Origin: Capitulum mitella
Taxonomy: Eukaryota > Arthropoda > Thecostraca > Pollicipedomorpha > Pollicipedidae
Length of the DNA stretch: 64,000 nucleotides
Reading direction: 5' to 3'
Assembly: GCA_030062745.1 (NCBI GenBank)
Contig: CP099840.1
Location: 992,001 to 1,056,000, forward strand
In this document: positions 13,138-24,000 of the stretch, one piece after another
Position numbering within the stretch: position 1 is the first letter of the stretch
Layout: each line of letters starts with the position of its first letter
The notes under the pieces: generated by a model
What the model saw: the letters and a program-made list of their open reading frames with translations, nothing else
Database searches by the model: none
Told to the model about the DNA's origin: nothing
Translations under genes and position numbers: made by a program

Positions 13138-13506
13138 TTGTCATTGACAAATGCAACGTCTTCTAAACAATCACACATTTGAACATAACTGAACAATGTT
13201 ACCCACATCGCAGCTTCCATAAGTAATGAAAAGTTACTCCTTCTTTAAATTGGAAACCAACACGCGAGCATAGGAGTTATGCAACTCTTTTCTCTTGGCA
13301 AGCGCGACTGTTTCTTAAAACGTGCACAACACACATGTGACACGTGAAACATGAAACACACATTTGGACTTTCCTGTATAATGAAAATCGCTTCATATTA
13401 AAACTTCAAATGTTAGATCTTCGTTGAGCACAGAATATGCACGTCGATTACATCTCTGAGCATAACTTGTCGCCTCAAAGAACCGATTCAGTTCCTCGCT
13501 TTCTGT

Positions 13507-14823
13507 TTACTCACCCTCCTCGTCCTTCTCCACATCTACTTCATCTCCTAGCTCGCGAAAAAAGCTTGAAATATTCGGCGGGTCTGGCTGGCTAGGAGTG
13601 GACCTTCCCGGGGCAGCTGACTGCGGCAGAGGTGCAGCGCTGGCGTACGGCTGGAGCTCTGTCACATGATGCTTCCTGGCCCAGTCAGCCTGCTGAGACC
13701 TCCAGACAGCGCTGAGATCCATCGGTTGTGAGCGCCACTGGCTATGGGACGGATGCCACTGGGAAGGAGGAGCAGGCGGCGTCATAAACTGCTGGTGATC
13801 AGGAGGCTGATACTGGGGAGGCTGAGACTGAGGATACTGGTACTGTTGCGGATGCCGAAGTGGTGTGTGGACACTCTGCTGTTGCCCTTCACGTTCACGG
13901 CGGTCCACCTCGTCAAGGGCTTCATCAATAATGCCTTGAATTTGACGGGAGGCACGACGGTACAGGTCGTTAGGGAGCTTGAGCATCACTGATTCGGTAT
14001 ACTGGCAAAAGCTGCGCCTCACCGGATCACCTTCCTGTGAGCGCTGGAAAAAATCCTTGGTGAGAAGGAGCAGTTGATTCTGCTGGTCCCCAGCCTGACG
14101 GAGCTGGTCAGCTAGCTGCTCCTGCCGAGACGCCTTCTTTTTGTCATTTGTGGAAGGATCAGGCGTATCTTCTGTGGCGGACTGAGGGGCCACGGGAGTG
14201 CTGTTCGTAGGCTGGAAGTTGTACTGGTTGGGTGTGTCTGACTCCTCGCTCGGACCTCCCAGGGTGGATGAGGTTGGCGTACCGATCTTCTCTTTAATGG
14301 AGACGAGGGGCCTTGAACTGCGTCTGCTTGTGATGAAAGGCTGTAGGAAGTTGAGCTGAGCCATTATCCACTTATCGCGATCACTGTGCTCCTTGGCGCC
14401 CGACCCAGATTTCTTCATGTCCTTGAGGAGCTTTCCGTATCTAGTGCGGATTGAGTCATACCAGACCTCCAGGTCCTCTTTGGTACGGCTCAGCTTCGCT
14501 GCTTGTTTCGCCCAGGCGCTGTCTCTTAGATGACGATCGTGATAAAGTTTCCGCTTTTTGTCGTAGAAGAACGCATTCTCACGCAAGAACTCGATCATCT
14601 CGTCTTCCTCTTGCTCGGAAAGCTGAGGGCGCGTGCGTGCTTTCTTTGCGAGTGGCGGGCCAGCCCCCATGGTGGCTGTTCTCTCGTCTGCTATAGCTTC
14701 CTCCATGTCCGCTTGCCCAGATGAGCCGTCACCGCCACCGGAGTCAGATGGAGGAGGAGGTGGTGGTGAGTTACAGGAGGAGGTTTTGGTCGCTCTCGTC
14801 TTGCTTCTCTTCACCTTTGACAT
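13507..14823 (-). CDS. MADF-domain protein, second gene of Harbinger
   Basis: A 438-residue protein with an ATG start at 14,823. Ser/Pro/Gly-rich N-terminus; basic KKAR at 60-63 (possible nuclear signal); a MADF domain at about residues 73-165 with the expected aromatic and Leu pattern (FYDKKRKLYHD, AWAKQAAKL, WYDSIRTRYGKLL); a BESS-like segment at about 270-303 (CQYTESVMLKLP then YRRASRQI); a Gln/Pro-rich region at about 320-400; and an acidic tail. MADF proteins are Myb/SANT-related DNA binders. In PIF/Harbinger elements the second protein helps the transposase bind the ends and enter the nucleus, and MADF-bearing PIF elements are known in insects. The TAA stop at 13,509-13,507 is followed in frame by 37 further sense codons, so the stop may be premature. 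It also overlaps a donor-like GTGAGTAA. Confidence 0.9.
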   Translation of the reverse strand: MSKVKRSKTRATKTSSCNSPPPPPPSDSGGGDGSSGQADMEEAIADERTATMGAGPPLAKKARTRPQLSEQEEDEMIEFLRENAFFYDKKRKLYHDRHLRDSAWAKQAAKLSRTKEDLEVWYDSIRTRYGKLLKDMKKSGSGAKEHSDRDKWIMAQLNFLQPFITSRRSSRPLVSIKEKIGTPTSSTLGGPSEESDTPNQYNFQPTNSTPVAPQSATEDTPDPSTNDKKKASRQEQLADQLRQAGDQQNQLLLLTKDFFQRSQEGDPVRRSFCQYTESVMLKLPNDLYRRASRQIQGIIDEALDEVDRREREGQQQSVHTPLRHPQQYQYPQSQPPQYQPPDHQQFMTPPAPPSQWHPSHSQWRSQPMDLSAVWRSQQADWARKHHVTELQPYASAAPLPQSAAPGRSTPSQPDPPNISSFFRELGDEVDVEKDEEGE

Positions 14824-14889
14824 TCTGATTGCTGGAAAGAAATGCGACAGCGAATTTGACCGATGCTCTCCCTCGGACTGTGGGAGGCA

Positions 14890-15395
14890 GACTGAACGGT
14901 AGGACAGTTTTTATGGGAACGTTCTGGAAGCGGTAATGGAATGGTTTGGACGGTATTGGAACGGCCGGGACCTTGTAAGATCGTTGTTGGAAAGGTAACG
15001 GAACGTTACGAGAGTGTAAGCAAAGACGGGAACGGCTCAGGATCGTTGGGGCATCGGTATGGGAGCGTGAGGGCACGGTATGAGAGCGCTATTGCAACGG
15101 AACGCATTTTATGGCCGTTCTCTTCCGACCCATTAGCGTTGCGTTACCGTTCTGTACGTCCCGATGACGATCCATCCGTTCCAGCACCGATGCGTTAAGG
15201 TTCCGTTACCGTTCGTTTAGAACGGGAAGAGAACGGACAAAATTTTGAACATGTTTCAAAAACTCAGCCGTCCCAACCGTTCCTACCGTTCGAATGCGTT
15301 CCGATAACGTTCATTTGCGTTCCATTACGTTCTCTTCCGATCTCCTCCGTTCCCGGACCGTTCCCTCATCGGTACGGGATCGGTAGATAGAACGG
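14890..15395. promoter_or_regulatory. Right subterminal CCGTTC cluster
   Basis: About fourteen exact CCGTTC or GAACGG hexamers lie between the MADF gene start and the right end. Only about 0.5 would be expected by chance over both clusters together. They also overlap the likely promoter region of the minus-strand MADF gene, so they could act in both transposition and self-regulation. Confidence 0.6.
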
Positions 15396-15413
15396 TCGTG
15401 TGGAATGGGGGTA
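15390..15413 (-). repeat. Right terminal inverted repeat of Harbinger
   Basis: The reverse complement begins TACCCCCATTCCACAC and continues with GACCGTTC, matching the left end. Confidence 0.9.
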
Positions 15414-15416
15414 TAA
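15414..15416. other. Right TAA target-site duplication
   Basis: TAA directly follows the right terminal repeat and matches the copy at the left end. Confidence 0.85.
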
Positions 15417-16185
15417 GCAGAAGTTGCGTTTGGCATGCACAACTTAGAAACTAAAGTTAACAAAGTGCGTCTGATTATTTGAAACACATCCCAATCTAGT
15501 CCAACCACGTCGATATTCTCATCTGATAAAGAACCAGTCATCTCCATGCTCTACGAGGCCGCCAACGCATTCATTAGGCGACTGGCCCGTTTCCTCGCCG
15601 GGTGGCAGAAGTTTCCCTCAGTGTCGGCAGTTGGCCCCGGGACACCAGGGCTCCCGATCTCTCGATGCGATCTGCACGCCTGCCGTCTCTACCGGTGTCG
15701 CTCTCCCGTTACTGCTCCGTCGAATCTGCATGAGCACGGCAGAAGATCCGATCTTGCGAACCGGCGCGGCCCGCCGCCAGCGGTTTATAGAGGCTGCTTC
15801 TCGGCAGGAGGTTACGGACGCGACAGCGCCGGGCCCGCAGAGCAGGATATTGGATTGCAGCGCATTTCTGGTGGGTGTTCATTTTTTGCCTTCATCTTAT
15901 CAGGTTCCATCATTCCACCTCTAGCACAGCTCACTGACCTGCAGGAGGGATGTTCCAGTCGTGCATTTGTTTTCTCGCTTAAAGATAGCCGTTGGGTGAG
16001 GCATTCTCACCTTTCTGTGTGAGAGTTCAACACTCCCTCCCACTCAATAACTTGCATTCCTACTTCTGTCTTCAGAAATACCGTGAGGCCTTGTTCATTA
16101 ATCCAAGGCGCATCCCGGCAGGTCTTTTTTCCGACACTGGCTGTGCCATTGTCAGTCTCTCTCAGCTTCCCTCCACAATGCAGTC
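15417..16185. other. Intergenic with GC-rich island
   Basis: No gene is recognised. The part at about 15,540-15,850 is GC-rich and of the same texture as the other islands. Confidence 0.45.
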
Positions 16186-16189
16186 TTCC

Positions 16190-16660
16190 TGTCTATTTGT
16201 CTACCTGTTTGTCCGTCTGCATGTGCGTCTGCCGTTCTTCCCGCTGCCCTTTGTCACTCGGCCTGCTTGTCTGCCCGTCCCTCTGACCGTTGGCACGCCG
16301 TCCGTCTGTCCGTCCGAAGGCAGGTGTGGCCCTCCTGTTCGTCCGCTAAGGAGCGGTCCCTGTCCATCCGTCCGCTGAGGTCTGGTCCCTGTCCGTCCGG
16401 TTGCTGAGGTAAAGTTCACTCCGTCCATCAGAGGTTCGGTCTATGTCCGTCCTTCCGCTGAGTTGCAGTCTCCTTTCCGTTTGCTCGCAATGTGCCGCCA
16501 CTGTCGGTCCGTCCGTAGACGTGATCCTGCCCGTCCGTGGATGCGAGCGGGCGCCCGTCCACGGTCCATTGACAGGAAGTTGGTAGGTGCGGTCCCTGTC
16601 CGTCCGTTGGTAGGTGCGGTCCCTGTCCGTCCGTCGGCAGACGCGGTCCCTGTCCGTGAG
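16190..16660. repeat. Degenerate GTCCGTCCG / GGTCCCTGTCC repeat
   Basis: Loose tandem repeats of GTCCGTCC and GGTCCCTGTCCGTCCG recur through the segment, clearest at 16,340-16,400 and 16,580-16,660. Spacing is irregular, so this is an old or partly scrambled array. Confidence 0.7.
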
Positions 16661-19600
16661 CCGATCGGCCCGTGCGCCCGCTCGGGCCCGACTGGCGGGC
16701 GGCCGCCGCCTCCCACGCCGGATCAGTCGGCCCGGATCCCGCCGTCGCCTCCGACGCCGGCCGCCCGTTTCTCTAACAAATAGATGTGTTTGCTCGCGGC
16801 CGATGGGGGCTCAGTCGTTCCGGAGGCCCGACACGCTGCCGGCTACCGTACGTCATGTGCTGCCGTGGCCGGCCGGAAAACACTCAGGCCGCAGGGCGCG
16901 CTGGCCGGAGGGCGACCCACCTGCGGCACGGCAGATCAAAGCCACCGCCATCTTGCGGTTATTGCACGGAATCCGGCTTTGTAAGCAGGTGTGTGTGACT
17001 TAGGTCATGGAAACTAACTACGCGACTGTGAAAACGTAACGGGGAAAGATAATTAGTTTGAAATGTTTTTTTTATCGCGACCTCAACGCGCTGCTTGCAT
17101 GTCTGCCAATTCGCGAAATCACACACTAGCTTCACTTAGCGCGAGAAGTTTTACTCGTGTCTCGTGCAGTCTGACTCTGAATCAATATCGGACTCGACAC
17201 TCATCTAGACAATCCGTGGTCAAGGTGTCACCGTATGTCGTGCTCCCAAGTTGAAGTTCCATTTGCATCTCGGAGCATTTGAAATGTTGAGCAGTAGCTG
17301 TGGTATAGTGACATATAACTGTAGTTGAAATGATCATGTTGACTTGACATTTTCGGTACACCAGTATTGACAGTAACAAAGACAGATTATGATTTCCGTC
17401 AAGTATTTCAGCGCATTTGACTTCGAAATCGTGGCATGCCATTTGTAGTGGTCAATTTCAACGTCTCAAGGAACTTCTGAACCTTTTTAAGAAATCAATA
17501 AAGAGCCCTTGGAATCCTATCTATAGATCATATGGGCTATTAAAACTTAAGCCGTTGTCAGAAAGCCAACCGTTGCCAGCCACTCAATCGGAGCCATTGT
17601 TCCAGGAAGGAGCGGACTCGTCAGCGGCAGACGACAGTCCTTCGCTGCCAGACGTCATGACCTTAACCGCCTCCACCGAGTCCGAGGCCCTCCGCCCAGT
17701 CTGGCGCCCGCGGCGGCGCCCGCGCGAGACGCCCGGGGCGCTGCGTGCCTGAGCACCATCACCGCTGCCTGCCCTGAGGCCCGCCGTGCGGTCTGACGCC
17801 CACAGAGGCGTCCGGGGTCCCGGAGTGGCAGAGCAGAGCGCCGCCCCCCGGCACAGCCGAACCGGAAGGATGAATTTGTTTATCATCCGGCCCGCAGTCC
17901 AATCCAATATTCGGCGGATCTGACTAGCGGGAGGGAATTTATGATTGATGGGGCACCAGTTCGCAGCCAAACTTCCCCTTGTATAGCCGGGAAGCTGCGA
18001 GGCTCACGTCCAATGTGGAGGCTAATTTGTTGCCTGCTGACGGGAGTCAGCCTTCTCACCGCTCACGGCGATGCGGAACAGACCGTGTGTGCTGCGGAAA
18101 ACAATGTTTCAGAAATTAAAAGATGTGGGTAATTCGTATACTGACAGTAAGCTTTCTTAACCCTTGTCTTACGAAGCATTTTTACTAATGCTGCCTATAT
18201 TTGGGGCGATCCGCCCCCCCCCCCGCCACTTTTAGTTTGAAAGCTAGGAGTGACAAAACGCTTGGGGAACACCATGTGATGGCTCGTTCTTTCTTCGGCA
18301 ATAAGGTGTGAAATATTACTGTGACGCTCTCATGGCTGGCACTCACCCGGTTCAGGCTGGGTCAGTACGACATTGAGACCACTATGGCCATTTTTTGCTT
18401 CTTGGATGAATGCATTGCATTTGATTACCGTTGACGTGTATTGTTGTGGAAGGCCTTTGTCGTGCTTCCAGCATGCCAGCATTTGCGTTAAAGCACGTGA
18501 TAACTCTACATTAGGCCAAATGCGCATGTTAGGTCAGATGATTTTCAAGTGGCCTCAGTTTGACTGGAAGCGGTTTTCAAGTGGCTTGACAGAAAGGACG
18601 ACGTCGTGATACATTCTTTTGCCAAAGGCTGGTATTGGAACCTTCCTTGCTACGTGTTGCCATTTCAGCGGTGGAACACTGCATCAGCGTGACTTGATAC
18701 TGATTTCTTGTGGTTGAAGAAGATTCTTCAGTTTATTTAAGTAAATGAATCCAGACCAGAGGAAGAAAAGAGTTATAAAGCCCTCGGGCCATCGCCGTTG
18801 TTGGAAGAAAGGTGGAAGACCACCCACTGGAGGGTTATGCTGTTCCGCAATGCAGTAGCAAAGCAGACGGTCTCACTCCAGCCAGATTGCCTTCCGCAGT
18901 CAAAGAGCAAGCAAAGTGTATCTCAGTAGGATGTGGCGCTGTGCATCCCTTTTGCAGCATTAAGCTGTGGCGCGCATTGGACTCATAGCCGATAACTAAA
19001 TCATCGTAAATGTTTCTATTAAGAGGAACTCCAGCGCAGACCCGAGGAGCCCCTGGGTTTTTAGCATGACTCCAAAGCAAAAGAGCGACAAACTTATTTA
19101 CAACGACTATCATTACATCCTTTCTACTGAATTTTTATAACTATAAGACCAATTTTACTTTGGAATTATCAGCCACAGCAATGCCTGTACGTTGGAGGAG
19201 TTTAATTTCTCTTTCGAAGCAAATTATTTTAATAGATAACCACACATGTGGCTTTAACCTTTATCCATCGGTTCTTGCACAAAGTGTAGGTAGTGTTTAT
19301 CAAATTATTCTTGAGATTGGTGAGACCAAAGCCACTGGAGACATTTTTTTGCTCAAGCAGTACCATAAATTATCCTGTGGTGGTAATTACCATAAAAATT
19401 AAGCACGCAAAAATTATCCTGTGGTGGTAAGGCCGCAGCATTACTTGATTATCGATTGCATCACATATGACATGACTTGATATGTAAAAGGTGTTCTCGC
19501 AGTATGCAATGCCGGGCCTGTCCTGTCCATGAAGTGTGTCTGTCAAACAAACTCAAACATTTCAGCGGCCCGTGATTTTGTAGCCCGATGTATATTACGT

Positions 19601-20913
19601 GACGTCATGAAACAATACTCATAAATTTATGCTCATAAATGCCCACCAAAGCTAAAAAATATTTCGTACGTGGCGGCCACAGTTTTCAGCTATTCGAATC
19701 TTCCTCTACACCCATCAACTCAAAAAAGAGAACATCAGCACATAACGAGAGCAGCAGACTGTTTGCACTTCGTCGGAACTATAGGCTGTTTGGGAAACGC
19801 CACCGTGCCTTGTTTGCTTTGGCAGAGGCATCAGGCTACCTCAAACCATCTTCACACCCTTGTAAAGACGTTGCCTCTGCCATTAAACTGTTTGGACTTG
19901 TCACCTGTGCAAAACTAACTTGCGGAGAGACCGTTTCCATGGACGCGCTTCTCGGCGCAGGTAATGTCAGTGAGAGCGTGCTCCGCTCGCTGCTGCGGGA
20001 CATGACAAGGAAGCCGGCACGGTGTACGCGGCCGGTCACCGGCGGCCATCGCCGCCAGAAATGAAGCCGGGACCGGCTCGCAGTCTCGCAGCGCTGTCTC
20101 AGCAGCGCTAATCCCGCATTCAGGCCGCGGCCCTCTCGTCTGACAATCCGTCGCCGCCGCCTCGGCCCGCGGGCCGGCTCGGCCCGACTCGGCGCCGCGT
20201 ATCAGCGCGTGGAGGGCCCCTTGTCGGGTGCTCACGCCGAGAGGGGTACACAAATTACTGGGCTGTATCGCCACTAATGGTGGCGCGCGCGCGGCCGCGC
20301 TGTTTACATGGCGGCTCAAATGAAGCGGAGAGGAGAGACGGCACGGCGCGGCGGGCCGAGTCGAGAGAGGCCGCCTCCAGGCTGCGCCGACCGTCCTGGC
20401 CCCGTGAGCGATGGTGCCCGCTAGTGGCGCGGAAGCCGTGTGGGGAGTGCGGACGCCGTCCGCTGGCGGGTTCGGTTACTCTGGCGCGGAGTCAAGGGGT
20501 GCGTCTCTCGTCCACGCGGCGTGGCCGCGCTGCGATTGATGTGCACGCTAGTGACGTGGAAGCTCTAAGAGGGAGAGGGATGCGGAGCACTACTCAGCTA
20601 CCGGTCCTCAGCTCAGGGTGACCGGAACTTTTTCTTCCGCGCAACCAAATCCGGGAATGTTTCTCTGTCGTAGGATTTCAAACATTTCATTTTACAGCTT
20701 CAAGCAGCATGGCATGAAAACCAAAAACTGCACATTCAAAGACGAATTCCCCGTCAAAATTTGAGATCACGCCCCTAATGAACTCAGAGGGAACGCGACC
20801 CACGCCCTCCGGAAGCAAGTGCCACGAACACAGGATAATTTCAGAATTCCCTCTCAGTATCGATGCGGCCGGCTCTGGCGAGCCTGCGGCACAGCCCAGC
20901 AAGAGAGGTACCG
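16661..20913. other. Intergenic, GC islands, no gene recognised
   Basis: GC-rich patches lie at about 16,660-16,960, 17,600-17,900 and 20,000-20,560, separated by AT-rich DNA. A poly-C run is at about 18,212-18,224. A 20-bp exact duplication (19,367-19,386 and 19,411-19,430) is present. The only coding-like hint is the short ATG frame at 20,308, listed separately. Confidence 0.45.
20280..20420 (+). promoter_or_regulatory. CpG-rich promoter-like patch with ATGGCGGC
   Basis: A run of GCGCGCGCGGCCGCGC is followed by TTTACATGGCGGC, a context common at CpG-type animal promoters and start codons. The ATG at 20,308 opens a 38-codon frame and a GTGAGC donor-like site follows near 20,403. No downstream exon was identified, so a gene is not claimed. 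Confidence 0.25.
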
Positions 20914-21067
20914 AACCTGCGGCCAGATGGTGACTCGAAAGCTGCCGAGCCTGCGGCCGGGCGGTGGTCAGAGAGTTGCCGAATCTGCGGCCAGATGGTA
21001 GCTCGAAAGCTGCCGAACCTGCGGCCGGGCGGTGGTCAGAGAGCTGCCGAACCTGCGGCGGGGCGGC
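20914..21067 (+). repeat. 34-bp tandem repeat with alternating A/B units
   Basis: Four full 34-bp units and a degraded fifth share CTGCGGCC and a GCTGCCG or GTTGCCG end. They alternate between a form containing CAGATGGT and a form containing GGGCGGTGGTCAGAG, giving a 68-bp higher-order period. Confidence 0.85.
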
Positions 21068-22438
21068 GGCGGCTCGGATCGCACCGGCGCCGCCAGACTC
21101 TCTAACCGCCAGACTCGCTCTAATGACTCTAATGAGAAATCAGAGTTGTGGCGCGGGCAGGCGTGCCGGTGGCCCGGGCCAAATGTCGCGCCCCCGGCTA
21201 ATGAGGCACAGCCTCCGGCGGCGGCGTAGCGGCGGCGGCCGCGCGCTCCGCGGCGAACCAGGCAAACTTCTGCCAGGAGCCGGCACCAGGTGGGCTGTTG
21301 ATCTCGAGACCTGCTGTGGCTGAGGCAATCCTTTCGCGACCGGTGATACCAGCGGAATTTCCGTTTCCGGCCGCACCTGCTGAATCCAAAGCACGTGTTT
21401 TTGTCTGATCGAGAAGTTGCATTGCTCGGGATGTGGAGGGTACAACACATTCGTACTTAGCTGTATTGAAAAAAGAGACCCGGCTAGGTCAACATGAGCA
21501 TAGAAATATCCACAGTAAGCATGCCATTATTTGATCTGTGCACATACATATGCATATATGTACAATAATGTAACAATCATGTGTTGTAAGAGGTGCTGTA
21601 TGTTACATTTTCATAAATACGACTTTGAGGTAAGCCTAAGGCTCATTGATATACATTTCACCTCTAAAACAGCGTTGAAATGGCAGCACGGGCAAACAGC
21701 GCTGAAATGGCAGCATGATAAAGAAGTGATGTGTAATGACAACATATTCCTCGCAGGTGGGGCGGGCAGGGCCTGGCCGGCGGCGTCGGCGCCCTGTCGC
21801 CGGCCTGAAAGGCTGTGTCAGTGTTGACAGACCGAGACGGCCCCGTGCTCGCGTTCCCAGGCATTCGGACAATTGGCCGGACACCGTCTCTATTGGCCGT
21901 CGGGCGCGCCTGCGGCACTGTTCGGCGCCGCTGTGTGGCCGCTGCTCCGGCACACAGCGGCGCTGTCAACAGCAGCATCCAGGCGGCAGACTGGCGGCGC
22001 GGTGACGACTGTGCGACTGCTGTTACGGCGACGTCCGCACAGCAGGCGACAAGCGCCGGGGCGCGGTACGTGTCTGCCCTGTCAAAGTGCGGGGCAGTAC
22101 ACTGCCATGTACACAGCCGTCAGAGGTCGTGCGCGGTGCCAGGGACGACCAGATGCAGCGGCAGAGCTATTCACGGAAAATCAGTGCACGAAATTAATAA
22201 CGATGCCAAAATGAAGGCAGCGCGAGTTTAAGCGGTGACATGGATAAAGCTAAACTTTAAGGTCATGGTTGTTATTGCTGCGATGTTTTATAAGTATTGC
22301 TATGAGACATTGTACTGAGGTGGTAACGGTATTTATAAAAATATTATGGTGTCCAGATAACTTACTCCGACGACTACAAAAGGTATCAGATGGTCAGGGC
22401 GGTGACCGTGCTAATTGGGGGCAGGAGGCCAGTCTCAC
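21068..22438. other. Intergenic with GC islands
   Basis: GC-rich at about 21,040-21,300 and 21,750-22,160, AT-rich between. No gene is recognised. Confidence 0.45.
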
Positions 22439-22502
22439 ACCTGATGGTGTCAGGAGAGGGGGACCGTCAGACCTGATGGTGTCAGGAGAGGGGGACCGTC
22501 AG
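22439..22502 (+). repeat. 32-bp direct duplication
   Basis: Two identical head-to-tail copies (22,439-22,470 and 22,471-22,502) contain CTGATGGTGTCAGGAGAG. Confidence 0.95.
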
Positions 22503-23532
22503 GTGTCGCCTGGCGGCGTCGGGATCCGTCATGTGCAGCGACAACTGTGCAATGACGGAACGGCCATGGACAATGGAAGGGAGTAGTGCTTCGGGAAGTT
22601 CGGAGACGAAGAAAGGCCGTTCCTAGCACATAATGCGTCCTTTCTGCGCGTGCCTTAGAGGTGCTGTAATGAGGCAGGTATTGTATCCACAGACAGCCAC
22701 CACAAAGACTGAAGGCGGACAGTCTTAACAGGCCTGTTGTCGCTTTCAATAAGGAGGCGTGACTGGCCGCTTTCAACGGAAGGCAAAGTGCTCGCCAGCC
22801 ACCACACATCAGCCGAAGGTCTGTCTCGATACAGAATGAGAGGTTCTCAGGCTTCTCGCCACCGGCTGTCACTGCGGAACGGTCTCCTCACAAGCCTCGG
22901 GACGCGTTCGATCAGGTTTGGCGTCCAGGTGACATTGCATCTGAATGCGTCTTGTGAGGACCAGATAATGCCACTGGTAGTATAGATGTCATTTTGTTTT
23001 GCGAATTTCAAGCTCCTGTGAAACGAGTTTTGACGGGAGTTAGGAATACCCAGTGTCTCTTCGCAATTTCCAGAGCATTTCAAGCGCGACAGTAGTTGTG
23101 TTGTCAGTGTTTTGAAGGAGGTGGTGGCTCCTCTCAAAGCAAACTAATTCCTGTCTCTATTTCTTTGCATCCGTCCAGACAATATACGGAGACTCGTCAG
23201 GACTTTCGTGCATGAGTTTAACACATGGATAAACCACAGAATGTGGGACAAATTCAATCTTACCATCATGCGCAGACCAACGCAAATGACCACCCAAATA
23301 AGTAAAAAGCTAATTTATCACCACCAATACACATCATGGCCGGGCATTCGGTGCGGGACACGCGGTCGTCGCCTGCACGGCTGCCGTCTCAGACCCCCCG
23401 CCGTCTCCGCAGCCGCGGGGAGAGGGGACGCGCGACAGCTGTCCAGGAGGCGACGCATTACCGGCATATGTAATTACCGGCCAGGGTGTCAGGGACCGGC
23501 CGGGGCCCGAGGGAGCCTCGGGTCCCGGCCCG
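22503..23532. other. Intergenic, no gene recognised
   Basis: No domain-bearing ORF, splice pattern or RNA gene was seen. A GC-rich patch at about 23,340-23,530 contains GTAATTACC and leads into the next minisatellite. Confidence 0.45.
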
Positions 23533-24000
23533 GCCGCCTGTTGATCTGGATCAGCGGCTGCTCGGTCCCGGCACGACTGCCTGGTGATCTGGATGAGACC
23601 TGCTCAGTCCCGGTCCGACTGCCTGGTGATCTGGATGAGACCTGCTCGGTCCCGGCCCGACTGCATGGTGATCTGGATGAGACCTGCTCAGTCTCGGCCA
23701 GACTGCCTGGTGATCTGGATCAGCGGTTGCTCAGTCCCGGCATGACTGCCTGGTGATCTGGATCAGCGGCTGCTCGGTCCCGGCACGACTGCCTGGTGAT
23801 CTGGATGAGACCTGCGCAGTCCCGGTCCGACTGCCTGGTGATCTGGATGAGACCTGCTCGGTCCCGGTCCGACTGCCTGGTGATCTGGATGAGACCTGCT
23901 CAGTCCCGGTCCGACTGCCTGGTGATCTGGATGAGACCTGCTCAGTCCCGGCCCGACTGCCTGTTGATCCGGATCTCGGATCCGTTCAGTCCCGGCCCGA
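23533..24000 (+). repeat. 42-bp minisatellite, about 11 copies
   Basis: The unit begins GATCTGGATGAGACCTGCTC and is 42 bp. Variants carry ATCAGCGGCTG in place of ATGAGACCTG. Because 42 is divisible by 3 the same peptide register repeats, giving long Leu/Pro/Asp/Cys-rich open frames that I consider incidental. The last copy is degenerate. Confidence 0.93.

Larger units (their letters stand above)
12057..13506. other. Intergenic segment inside the Harbinger element
   Basis: This non-coding stretch separates the two convergent genes. It holds the AATAAA-bearing hairpin and, at about 12,890-13,000, a GC-rich patch with smaller inverted repeats such as GGGGTGGC/CCACCCC. No further gene is seen. 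Confidence 0.6.
10295..15413. mobile_element. PIF/Harbinger DNA transposon, full length
   Basis: The element is 5,119 bp. Its ends are TACCCCCATTCCACAC on the left and the exact reverse complement on the right, and similarity continues to about 24 bp with one mismatch (A/G at position 17). It is flanked on both sides by TAA (10,292-10,294 and 15,414-15,416), the 3-bp target duplication expected of this superfamily. It carries the two genes typical of autonomous PIF/Harbinger elements: a DDE transposase (+) and a second DNA-binding protein (-), here of the MADF class, arranged tail to tail. Intact ends and an unbroken duplication argue for fairly recent insertion. A 1-nt frameshift in the transposase suggests this copy may not be autonomous. 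Confidence 0.93.

Noticed and set aside
18155..18230. TTAACCCTTG with a nearby poly-C run as a second piggyBac-like end
   Set aside because: No matching GGGTTAA right end or inverted partner was found downstream.
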